The notes beneath the pieces are model-generated. The model made no database searches, was not told where the DNA came from, and was given only the letters and a program-made list of their open reading frames with translations. A stretch of DNA of 5,903 nt from Bilophila wadsworthia ATCC 49260 (lineage in GTDB: Bacteria > Desulfobacterota > Desulfovibrionia > Desulfovibrionales > Desulfovibrionaceae). This document shows, one piece after another, positions 1 through 5,669 of the stretch. Every line of letters begins with the position of its first letter. The first letter of the stretch is position 1. The stretch covers positions 1 through 5,903 of the forward strand of contig NZ_JNJP01000141.1 in the NCBI RefSeq assembly GCF_000701705.1, written 5' to 3'. The position numbers and the translations under genes were made by a program.

Positions 1-738
1 CTGGACATCGCCGTGGTCATGCTGCGGCACGTATCCAATTACACCGACTTTGCGCCGCTCGCCGCCGAACCCGACGTCCGCCTGCGTCCGGTGCGCCGTG
101 CGGAGGAATGGGGCGACCCCGATGTGGTGATGCTTCCGGGCTCGAAAAGCGTGGTCCCCGACCTCGACGACCTGCGCCGCAGCGGGCTGGCGGACAATAT
201 CCTCGGGCACGCCGAGCGCGGCAAATGGATCTTCGGCATCTGCGGCGGGTTGCAGATTCTGGGCCGGGCCATCCTCGATCCCCACGGCATCGAGTCCGCC
301 GCGCCGGAAGTGCCGGGGCTCGGGCTTATGGATCTGCGCTCGACCTTCGCAGCCGACAAGACGCTCGTGCGCGTGGCCCGCGCTGAAACCCCGCTCGGCG
401 TGCCGTCCGGCGGCTATGAAATCCACCACGGCCTCACCGATCACGGCCCTTCGGCCCTGCCGCTGTTCCTGCGGGCCGACCGCGCCTATCCTTCCGAAGC
501 GGAGCGCATCTGCGGCTATGTCTCGGGGCGGCGATGGGCGACCTACCTGCACGGCGTTTTCGATGACGACGCCTTCCGCCGCGCCTGGCTCGATCATGTG
601 CGCGCCGACATCGGCCTTGCGCCGCAAGGTCGCCAGCTGGCTGCCTATGATCTTGAAAAGGCGCTGGACAGGCTCGCGGATATTGTGCGCGAACATTCCG
701 ACATGGAAACCATTTACCAAAGCATGGGATTGAAATGA
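1..738 (+). CDS. cobQ: Cobyric acid synthase, C-terminal part (5'-truncated by window)
   Basis: The enzyme uses glutamine and ATP to amidate four corrin side chains of adenosylcobyrinic acid a,c-diamide, giving adenosylcobyric acid. In the anaerobic pathway it is called CbiP. Only the last 245 codons are present; frame 1 is open from base 1, so the gene begins upstream. The fragment opens with the end of the synthetase domain (AVVMLRHVSNYTDF, the family's 'SN-TDF' stretch) and then a class I glutamine amidotransferase domain. The nucleophile is in FGICGGLQILG (Cys codon 241-243), the catalytic His in TYLHGVF (codon 550-552), and the family signatures PGSKSVVPDL and GYEIHHG lie between. The stop overlaps the cbiB start as ATGA, implying translational coupling. 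Length and motifs look intact to the C terminus. The family assignment is secure; the choice between the names cobQ and cbiP is convention. Confidence 0.95.
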   Translation: MDIAVVMLRHVSNYTDFAPLAAEPDVRLRPVRRAEEWGDPDVVMLPGSKSVVPDLDDLRRSGLADNILGHAERGKWIFGICGGLQILGRAILDPHGIESAAPEVPGLGLMDLRSTFAADKTLVRVARAETPLGVPSGGYEIHHGLTDHGPSALPLFLRADRAYPSEAERICGYVSGRRWATYLHGVFDDDAFRRAWLDHVRADIGLAPQGRQLAAYDLEKALDRLADIVREHSDMETIYQSMGLK

Positions 739-1724
739 ATCTCGCCTTCCTCGCGCTGCTGCCCGCCGCGCTGTTGATCGACCGCCTTTTCGGGGAACTG
801 CCTTCCCGCGTGCATCCCGTCTGCATGATGGGCGTGCTGGCCTCCCGCATCGAAACCCTGTTCCGGCGCGGTTCCAACAACGCTCTGATGTCCCTCTCCG
901 GCACTCTCGCCTGTCTGCTTGTCGTCCTGCCCTGTGCCGCCCTCGCGGGCGGGCTGGCGTGGGCCGCGCAGGTTTACGCCGACCCCCGGGCGGCATGGTT
1001 CGTCTCGGCCATCATCATCTGGATCTGCGTCGCGCCCCGGAGCCTTGACGAACACGCCCTGCGCGTGGCCGTCCCGCTTGCCAAAGGCGATCTCGAAGGC
1101 GCACGCAAGGCCGTTTCCATGATGGTGGGCCGCAATCCAGACCGCCTCGACGCCCACGGCGTGGCCCGCGCCTGTGTGGAAAGCGTGGGCGAGAACCTCA
1201 CGGACGGGGTCCTGTCCACGCTGTTTTGGGCGGGCATCGGCCTTTTCTTCTTCGGGTATCCGGGGGCCGCGTGCCTTGCCGTACTGCACCGCTCCGCCAA
1301 CGTGCTCGATGCGCTCTGGGGCAAGAAAAACGAAAAATACATCCGTTTCGGCACGTTCGCGGCCCGGCTCGACGATGCCCTGAACTTCGTCCCGGCCCGG
1401 CTGTCTCTGCCCTGCATCGCGTTCGCCTCCCGCATCATCCCGAACCTGCGGCACAACCACATCCTTCCCGTGGGCTGGAAATACCGCACGGCCCACGAAA
1501 GCCCCAATTCCGCATGGAGCGAAGCGGCCTTTGCCGCAGCCCTCGGCCTCAAGCTCGGAGGCCCCGCCGTGTACGGGGATCTGTGCGTCGACCATCCGTG
1601 GCTCGGCGACGGAACCCCCGATGCCAAGCCCGCGCACATCGTGCTGGCAGTCCGGCTCATGTGGCATTCCGTTATCGTCTTCACGCTGTTTGAAGTGTTT
1701 CTTATCGGTATGTTGAGCTTGTAA
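735..1724 (+). CDS. cbiB: Adenosylcobinamide-phosphate synthase (membrane protein)
   Basis: CbiB (CobD in aerobic nomenclature) joins an aminopropanol phosphate, or a related amino alcohol, to the f-propionate of adenosylcobyric acid, forming adenosylcobinamide phosphate at the cytoplasmic membrane. The 329-residue protein has the usual family length. Visible family signatures are RVHPVCMMG (25-33), ENLTDGVLSTLFWAG (153-167), RFGTFAARLDDALNFVPARL (204-223) and HESPNSAWSEAAFAAALG (254-271). Hydrophobic segments near 3-19, 55-81, 86-101, 160-185 and 302-328 fit an integral membrane protein. The stretch usually reading 'NTLD' is NVLD here (189-192), a mild divergence. The start ATG sits inside the cobQ stop (ATGA), so the two are probably coupled. 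cobT follows after 26 bases in the same run. Confidence 0.95.
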   Translation: MNLAFLALLPAALLIDRLFGELPSRVHPVCMMGVLASRIETLFRRGSNNALMSLSGTLACLLVVLPCAALAGGLAWAAQVYADPRAAWFVSAIIIWICVAPRSLDEHALRVAVPLAKGDLEGARKAVSMMVGRNPDRLDAHGVARACVESVGENLTDGVLSTLFWAGIGLFFFGYPGAACLAVLHRSANVLDALWGKKNEKYIRFGTFAARLDDALNFVPARLSLPCIAFASRIIPNLRHNHILPVGWKYRTAHESPNSAWSEAAFAAALGLKLGGPAVYGDLCVDHPWLGDGTPDAKPAHIVLAVRLMWHSVIVFTLFEVFLIGMLSL

Positions 1725-1750
1725 GAACAATGAGCTGGAGAAGAGTACCC

Positions 1751-2782
1751 ATGAACACACTGACGATTCCCGCATTTTCGGCTGAGGCGGCGGAAGCGGC
1801 GCAACGGCGTCTGGACAATCTTGCCAAGGTTCCGAGGAGCCTTGGCCGGATCGAGGAGCTAGCGGTACGGCTCGCGGGGATCACCGGGAAAGAATGCCCG
1901 GCTTTTCCCGAAAAATCCGTGGTGCTGTTCGCGGCGGATCACGATATCGCCCTTCAGGGCGTGAGCGCCACGGGACAGGAGGTGACGGAAATGCAGGTGC
2001 GCAATTTCGTCAAGGGCGGCGGGACGATAAACGCCTTTTGCCGCAATGCCGGAGCGCGGCTTTCCGTCGTGGACGTAGGCGTGAAGAACGACCTCGACGA
2101 CGTGGAAGGGCTTGTGCGGCGCAAGGTCATGCACGCGGCACGCGACTTCAGCGAAGGCCCGGCCATGACCCGTGAAGAGGCGTTGGCCTGTGTGCAGGTG
2201 GGCATCGACATGGCCCGCGAGGAGGCCGCCCGAGGCGTGACCCTGCTTGCCGCCGGAGAAATGGGCATCGGCAACACCTCGCCCTCCTCGGCCATCGCCG
2301 CCGTGCTCACAGGCGCGTCGGTTGACGAGGTGACAGGCATCGGCTCCGGCATCCCTTCCGAGCGCGTCCGCCACAAGGCCGGCCTCATCCGGCGCGGCAT
2401 TGCAATCAACCGCCCCAACCCAAGTGATGCCGTCGACGTGCTCGCCAAGGTCGGCGGGCCGGAACTCGCAGCCATGAGCGGGCTCATGCTCGGCGGGGCG
2501 TCGCTGCGCATTCCGGTCGTGGTGGACGGCTTCATCGCCGGTGCCGCCGCAGCCATCGCCATCGGCATCCGGCCCGGCGTGCGGGACATGCTCATCGGCT
2601 CGCATTCGTCCGTGGAGCCGGGGCATCAGATCCTCATGGATTACCTCGGCATTCCCACCTATTTTGACTTCGGGCTCAGGCTTGGGGAAGGCACGGGCGC
2701 GGCGCTGCTCTATCCGATCATCGACGCCGCCGTCCGCATCCTTACGGAAATGAACACGCTGCAAGGCATAGGCATGAAATGA
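1751..2782 (+). CDS. cobT: Nicotinate-nucleotide:base (DMB-type) phosphoribosyltransferase
   Basis: CobT moves the phosphoribosyl group of nicotinate mononucleotide onto the lower-ligand base, yielding an alpha-ribotide for CobS. I chose ATG 1751 (343 aa) over the in-frame ATG 1730 because GGAGAAGAG at 1737-1745 gives it a ribosome-binding site and the family's N terminus fits; ATG 1730 has none. Family landmarks are KVPRSLGRIEELA (26-38), AADHDIALQGVSATGQEVT (61-79), GEMGIGNTSPSSA (169-181), AINRPNP (218-224), MLGGASLRIPVVVDGF (246-261) and LRLGEGTGAAL (309-319). E313 aligns with the catalytic Glu317 of Salmonella CobT and E170 with Glu174, from my memory of that sequence. Salmonella Ser80 corresponds to T74, Leu175 to M171, and Gln88 is kept as Q82, so the base pocket differs slightly. 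The preferred base cannot be read directly. The stop overlaps the cobS start. Confidence 0.95.
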   Translation: MNTLTIPAFSAEAAEAAQRRLDNLAKVPRSLGRIEELAVRLAGITGKECPAFPEKSVVLFAADHDIALQGVSATGQEVTEMQVRNFVKGGGTINAFCRNAGARLSVVDVGVKNDLDDVEGLVRRKVMHAARDFSEGPAMTREEALACVQVGIDMAREEAARGVTLLAAGEMGIGNTSPSSAIAAVLTGASVDEVTGIGSGIPSERVRHKAGLIRRGIAINRPNPSDAVDVLAKVGGPELAAMSGLMLGGASLRIPVVVDGFIAGAAAAIAIGIRPGVRDMLIGSHSSVEPGHQILMDYLGIPTYFDFGLRLGEGTGAALLYPIIDAAVRILTEMNTLQGIGMK

Positions 2783-3528
2783 TGCTCCGCGCCGCCCTCG
2801 GCTTCTTCACCCGCCTGCCCATCGGTTCCGCACCGCTGCCGCCCACGTTCCGGGGCGTCGCCGTCTGGTTGCCCGTGGTCGGGCTCATCATCGGCGCGCT
2901 CGTATCCCTCGCGCTCGGCCTTGCGGCACAGCTCCTGCCCGCCTCCCTGTGCGGCGTCATCGGCTGCCTTGTCTGGGTTGCCGTGACGGGAGGGCTGCAT
3001 CTTGACGGCGTGGCGGACTGCGGGGACGGGCTCATCGTGGAGGCTCCCCCGGCCCGGCGGCTGGAGATCATGAAAGATTCCCGGCTCGGCACGTTCGGCG
3101 GGGCCGCGTTGTTCTTCATACTCGCGCTCAAGGCCGCGGCCCTCGGCGCGCTGGCGGGCACTTTTCAGGCGGATGGAAGCGGTCCGGACGCCTTCGCGCC
3201 TCTCCTGCTGTCCTGCTGTCTTGCCGGAACGCTGGCGCGGTGCATGGTTTTCGCGGCAATGCGCGTTCCCTCGGCGCGTCCGGGCGGGCTCGGAGAAGCC
3301 CTGCACGAAGGCGTGACCTCGCGCCATGAGCTGATCGCCCTTGCTATCGGGCTCGGCATATGCGCCGTCAACGGGGTGCGCGGGCTCTACGCTCTCGCCA
3401 TCGCCCTGCTCGCCGCATACCTTCTGCTTTCCACCGCAAAGAAACGGCTCGGCGGCGTCACTGGGGACGTATTCGGATGCCTCGTCGAACTGACGGAATG
3501 TGCTGTCCTCATAGTATGTTGCGTGTGA
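2779..3528 (+). CDS. cobS: Adenosylcobamide-phosphate synthase (cobalamin synthase)
   Basis: CobS is a polytopic membrane enzyme that condenses adenosyl-GDP-cobinamide with the alpha-ribotide made by CobT, releasing GMP and giving adenosylcobamide 5'-phosphate. The protein has 249 residues, the usual size. It starts with the family's LGFFTRLPIG (7-16) and carries the acidic signature GGLHLDGVADCGDG (71-84), with Asp76, Asp80 and Asp83 as likely magnesium/diphosphate ligands. EIMKDSRLGTFG (96-107) and GGVTGDVFGCLVELTE (225-240) follow. Hydrophobic helices lie near 28-52, 56-71, 107-127, 139-160, 184-218 and 232-248. ATGATG at 2779-2784 gives two adjacent starts; the first overlaps the cobT stop as ATGA, so coupled translation with cobT is likely. 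A phosphatase to finish the cobamide is not encoded in the window. Confidence 0.96.
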   Translation: MMLRAALGFFTRLPIGSAPLPPTFRGVAVWLPVVGLIIGALVSLALGLAAQLLPASLCGVIGCLVWVAVTGGLHLDGVADCGDGLIVEAPPARRLEIMKDSRLGTFGGAALFFILALKAAALGALAGTFQADGSGPDAFAPLLLSCCLAGTLARCMVFAAMRVPSARPGGLGEALHEGVTSRHELIALAIGLGICAVNGVRGLYALAIALLAAYLLLSTAKKRLGGVTGDVFGCLVELTECAVLIVCCV

Positions 3529-3551
3529 AACCAGGGGAGGGAAACAACCTG

Positions 3552-4451
3552 ATGCGGAAATACGTGATCCCGAATATACGCCTCGGCGCGACCTCGTTCC
3601 TGCTGCACGAAACCTATGTGCCCGCCGTGCGGTTTGCAGCGGAACGGTGTGATGATGTGGCGCTTTTGCTGGTGGAACCGGGCGAGCGCAACGAATATCT
3701 CGCCACACCCGGCGAAATCGCCGAAATCGGCAGGATCATTGCCGGAGAGCGCGCGACCCTGCACGTGCATCTCCCCACGGACGCCGATTTCGATACGTGG
3801 GAAGGCGCGCGGTCGATGATCGGGAAAATCCGCCGCGTCGCCGAACTCACCGGCCCGCTCGATCCGCACAGCTTCGTGCTCCATGTGGATTTCCCCTCGC
3901 TGCATGGGACAGGGGGGGAACCTTCCGCCGAACAGCAGGAGTGGACCGCCGAAGCCCTGCGGGAAATCGCGGCGTGTCTGCCCGCGCCGGAACGCCTCGC
4001 CGTGGAAAACCTTGAGACCTACGCCCCCTCGTTCTGGGATCGCTGGCTTGCGGGCACGCCATACTCCCGCTGCCTTGATGTGGGGCATATCTGGAAGGAC
4101 GGCGGCGATCCCGCCCCTGTGCTTGCGGCGTGGCTCCCTCGGGTGCGCGTCATCCATCTGCACGGTCTGGAGCCACGCGGGAGCGAGGCGGACGCGGCAA
4201 AGCCGCAAGGCCAGCAGAAAGCTCCGGAAAAACTGGCGGAAAGGAACCTGTCCCGCCTGTTCGGGCCTCGTCCGCGTGACCACAAGTCACTCCGGCTCAT
4301 GCCGCCGGAATTCGTGGATGATGTGATGCACCCCCTCTGGAAAACCGGATTCTCCGGCGTGCTCAACCTTGAGGTCTTTTCCGTCGAGGATTTTACCGCT
4401 TCCCATGCCGTGCTCATGCACTCGTGGGAGCGGTATGCGGCCTCTTTCTAA
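3552..4451 (+). CDS. cbiR: CbiR-like cobamide-remodelling phosphodiesterase (TIM-barrel, AP endonuclease 2 fold)
   Basis: This 299-residue protein looks like the xylose-isomerase/AP-endonuclease TIM-barrel superfamily. In a cob operon that points to CbiR, described from Akkermansia as an enzyme that cuts the nucleoside off an existing cobamide, leaving cobinamide phosphate for rebuilding. Barrel strands and candidate metal ligands appear in the expected order: LGATSFL (11-17), LHVHLPTDADF (70-80), VLHVD (109-113), LAVENLETY (149-157, Glu152), CLDVGHIW (174-181, Asp176 and His179), VIHLHGLE (200-207), DHKSL (243-247) and LNLEVFS (271-277, Glu274). There is no signal peptide or membrane segment, so it is probably cytoplasmic. 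I chose ATG 3552 because GGGGAGGG lies at 3534-3541; the in-frame ATG 3516 overlaps cobS and lacks such a site. The fold is well supported, the exact function is inferred from context, and another sugar-phosphate or phosphoester enzyme is possible. Confidence 0.75.
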   Translation: MRKYVIPNIRLGATSFLLHETYVPAVRFAAERCDDVALLLVEPGERNEYLATPGEIAEIGRIIAGERATLHVHLPTDADFDTWEGARSMIGKIRRVAELTGPLDPHSFVLHVDFPSLHGTGGEPSAEQQEWTAEALREIAACLPAPERLAVENLETYAPSFWDRWLAGTPYSRCLDVGHIWKDGGDPAPVLAAWLPRVRVIHLHGLEPRGSEADAAKPQGQQKAPEKLAERNLSRLFGPRPRDHKSLRLMPPEFVDDVMHPLWKTGFSGVLNLEVFSVEDFTASHAVLMHSWERYAASF

Positions 4452-4459
4452 GGAAAATT

Positions 4460-4509
4460 GGGGAGGGGAGGAAGGGACTTTCTGGAGAAAGTCCCTTCCT
4501 CCCCTCCCC
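4460..4509 (+). terminator. Perfect 23-bp hairpin ending the cobQ-cbiR run
   Basis: The left arm 4460-4482 is purine-rich (it begins GGGGAGGGGAGG) and pairs without a mismatch to 4487-4509, leaving the loop TGGA (4483-4486). It begins nine bases after the cbiR stop, where a transcription terminator is expected. There is no U-tract: the stem is followed by ten Cs (4506-4515, four of them within the stem), so it is not a textbook intrinsic terminator. It could instead block 3' exonucleases, or be a member of a dispersed hairpin repeat family. Confidence 0.6.
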
Positions 4510-4587
4510 CCCCCCTCCATCTTCAAAGACTTTTGGCCTTATCGAATCCCTTTTCACACGTTTTCTCAAGCAGGGAAGAGGCATTCA

Positions 4588-4604
4588 CACTTTCAATGAA
4601 AGTG
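4588..4604. promoter_or_regulatory. Operator-like perfect palindrome upstream of cobU
   Basis: CACTTTCA and TGAAAGTG (4588-4595 and 4597-4604) are exact reverse complements around a single A. The symmetry and its place inside a possible promoter spacer, at the edge of an AT-rich patch, suggest a dimeric repressor site. A further half-site copy, GAAAGTG, lies at 4673-4679. I do not recognise the regulator. As RNA it would be an 8-bp stem with almost no loop, so a DNA site is the likelier reading. Confidence 0.35.
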
Positions 4605-4742
4605 ATAATATAACATTTTAAAATAACAAGTTAAATATTAAAAACATCAGAAGAGTGAATGCTTCGCATGGGGAAAGTGCTTGCGCTTGACTCGTGATGA
4701 ACCACCGATGCAACATTTTCCCGCATAAAAAAATGACGCAGC

Positions 4743-4772
4743 CGGGAACCCCTTTCCCGAAAGGGCCTCCCG
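4743..4772 (+). promoter_or_regulatory. Hairpin in cobU leader next to its ribosome-binding site
   Basis: An outer stem CGGGA/TCCCG (4743-4747 with 4768-4772) and an inner stem CCCTTT/AAAGGG (4750-4755 with 4760-4765, loop CCCG) are separated by a small internal loop. The cobU Shine-Dalgarno is probably AAAGGG at 4779-4784, seven bases before ATG 4792. It is the same hexamer as the right inner arm, so CCCTTT could pair with either copy and might mask the start site. This is structure by eye only. Confidence 0.35.
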
Positions 4773-4791
4773 ATCCGTAAAGGGCAGCATC

Positions 4792-5367
4792 ATGGATAAG
4801 CCTGATTTGACTCTCTATCTCGGCGGCACGCGGAGCGGCAAAAGCGCACGTGCGGAGGCCCGGGTTTTTCAACGGGCCGACGGTCCGGTGTTGTATGTCG
4901 CTACAGCTGAAGCACGGCCGGACGATCCTTCGATGACGGAACGCATCCGGCGGCACCGTGCCCGCCGCCCGGAAAACTGGCGGACGCTCGAATGTCCGCT
5001 CCAGCTTGGAGAGCACATTGGCACCGCCCTTGCGGAATTCCGTAACACGGCGGGAACTCCCACCGTTTTGCTGGACTGCATCACCTTGTGGGTATCGAAT
5101 ATCCTGTTCAGCCTGCCTGATCCCGAAGATCTCAGCTCTTTCGAAGGTGCTGTGCGCCTTGAGACGGAAGCGTTGCTCGACATAATGCGCTCTTCCGGTT
5201 GCCAATGGGTGGTTGTTTCCGGCGAAACCGGGCTCGGCGGCATCGAACCTACCCGGCTCGGGCGGAACTACTGTGACGGCCTCGGCCTCGCCAACCAGCT
5301 TATCGCCGCGCAAGCCCGTGAAGCCTTTCTCGTCGTTGCCGGGCGGCTGCTCAAGCTGGAGGAATAA
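4792..5367 (+). CDS. cobU: Adenosylcobinamide kinase / adenosylcobinamide-phosphate guanylyltransferase
   Basis: CobU phosphorylates adenosylcobinamide and transfers GMP from GTP to adenosylcobinamide phosphate, making adenosyl-GDP-cobinamide for CobS. The second step serves both de novo synthesis and salvage. The 191-residue protein is of normal family size. Visible are the P-loop GGTRSGKS (11-18), YVATAEA (35-41), and RIRRHRARRPENW (51-63), whose His55 matches the guanylylated His of Salmonella CobU. The Walker B-type strand VLLDCITLWVSNIL (92-105) has Asp95. The C-terminal block runs VVSGETGLGGIEP (141-153) and GLANQLIAAQAREAFLVVAG (165-184). The usual 'SNE-G' reads SGETG here, a small oddity. 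The gene is separated from cbiR by 340 bases and probably has its own promoter, unlike the tightly packed upstream genes. Third-position GC is somewhat relaxed compared with them but still native-looking. Confidence 0.95.
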   Translation: MDKPDLTLYLGGTRSGKSARAEARVFQRADGPVLYVATAEARPDDPSMTERIRRHRARRPENWRTLECPLQLGEHIGTALAEFRNTAGTPTVLLDCITLWVSNILFSLPDPEDLSSFEGAVRLETEALLDIMRSSGCQWVVVSGETGLGGIEPTRLGRNYCDGLGLANQLIAAQAREAFLVVAGRLLKLEE

Positions 5368-5418
5368 GGGGAGCCAATGAGAGGACACCGCGCCCTTCCT
5401 TCCCCAAAAAGAAGAGCG

Positions 5419-5447
5419 ATTATACCTTTGACCGCTCCCGCCCTCAA
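5419..5447 (-). promoter_or_regulatory. Sigma-70-like promoter motif directed into the cobU 3' end
   Basis: On the minus strand TTGAGG (5447-5442) and a perfect TATAAT (5424-5419) are spaced by exactly 17 bases. A transcript would start near 5412 and run antisense to cobU, with no minus-strand gene there to serve. The arms GAAGAGCG (5411-5418) and CGCTCTTC (5466-5473) are an 8-bp inverted repeat enclosing the motif. It may be chance in an AT-richer gap. Confidence 0.3.
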
Positions 5448-5517
5448 ACAAAAAACGCTCTGCTCCGCTCTTCCGTTAGAAAGAACAACAATAAGTTGAT
5501 AACAGTAAAAGCCTTTA

Positions 5518-5555
5518 AGGGAGGGAGAACTTTCTGAACATGTTCTCCCCTCCCT
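5518..5555 (+). repeat. Imperfect hairpin in the cobU-IS200 gap, related to the post-cbiR hairpin
   Basis: AGGGAGGGAGAAC (5518-5530) pairs with GTTCTCCCCTCCCT (5542-5555) with one bulged C at 5550. After one mismatch three more pairs (TTT 5514-5516 with AAA 5557-5559) extend it. Like the hairpin at 4460-4509 it has a purine left arm, a pyrimidine right arm and ACTTTCTG running from the arm into the loop. It is 150 bases after the cobU stop and has no U-tract, so a terminator role is possible but not shown. Confidence 0.45.
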
Positions 5556-5572
5556 CAAATCCTTGACGTGAT

Positions 5573-5591
5573 CCCCCGGCTAAGCCGGGGG
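5573..5591 (+). repeat. IS200 left-end hairpin
   Basis: CCCCCGGC (5573-5580) and GCCGGGGG (5584-5591) form a perfect 8-bp stem around the loop TAA. In this family TnpA recognises such a subterminal hairpin on single-stranded DNA and cleaves a short distance to its 5' side. Its location 79 bases before tnpA fits a left end. Confidence 0.7.
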
Positions 5592-5626
5592 GCTCCTGCA
5601 GTTTGACAATTCCCTAAAACAGCAAA

Positions 5627-5663
5627 CCTCCTTGTCCGAACCGCTCAAGGCAGAACAAGGAGG
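5627..5663 (+). promoter_or_regulatory. Leader hairpin sequestering the tnpA Shine-Dalgarno
   Basis: CCTCCTTGT (5627-5635) is the exact complement of ACAAGGAGG (5655-5663), which contains the full Shine-Dalgarno AAGGAGG six bases before ATG 5670. The structure would hide the start site, and with the following T5 (5665-5669) it also resembles an intrinsic terminator against read-through. Both roles are established for the IS200 leader. A competing pairing, CCTTG (5630-5634) with CAAGG (5646-5650), would free the Shine-Dalgarno. Confidence 0.7.
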
Positions 5664-5669
5664 CTTTTT

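Larger units (their letters stand above)
4510..4791 (+). other. Leader region of cobU, no gene
   Basis: I see no gene between the post-cbiR hairpin and cobU. The first part (4516-4580) is unremarkable apart from TTCACAC at 4553-4559. Next come a 17-base palindrome (4588-4604) and a strongly AT-rich patch (4605-4650, only 6 G/C in 46 bases) amid GC-rich genes. The remainder runs into a hairpin just before the cobU start. The patch and palindrome make this the likely promoter and control region of cobU. TTCACA (4584-4589) and TATAAC (4609-4614) are a weak -35/-10 pair with a long 19-base spacer. I found no B12-riboswitch core. Confidence 0.5.

Noticed and set aside
1730..1750. Upstream in-frame ATG for cobT
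   Set aside because: It lies five bases after the cbiB stop with no Shine-Dalgarno, whereas ATG 1751 has GGAGAAGAG at a good distance and a family-like N terminus.
714..1775. Long minus-strand open frame (353 codons) opposite cbiB
   Set aside because: The plus-strand cbiB has full family motifs. The minus frame is low-complexity in composition (rich in G, A, R, Q, H, D), as expected opposite GC-rich third positions, and has no recognisable domain.
1859..2764. Minus-strand open frame (301 codons) opposite cobT
   Set aside because: Shadow of cobT, His- and Gly-rich, with no start signal or motif.
3516..3551. Upstream in-frame ATG for cbiR, overlapping the cobS end
   Set aside because: No ribosome-binding site precedes it, and the added 12 residues do not look like the fold's first strand, which starts after ATG 3552.
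3387..4283. Minus-strand open frame (298 codons) opposite cobS end and cbiR
   Set aside because: It overlaps two well supported genes and shows no domain or ribosome-binding site.
4452..4791. Cobalamin riboswitch before cobU
   Set aside because: I looked for the conserved B12-box-type core and its flanking GCCACTG element and found neither. The GCCGGGAACC stretch at 4741-4750 is only superficially similar.
4618..5451. Minus-strand open frame (277 codons) opposite all of cobU
   Set aside because: Its start lies upstream of the only minus-strand promoter motif, its composition is that of a shadow frame, and cobU is certain on the other strand.
5603..5608. Perfect TTGACA as a tnpA promoter
   Set aside because: No -10-like hexamer occurs 16-18 bases downstream; that position is AACCTC-like sequence.
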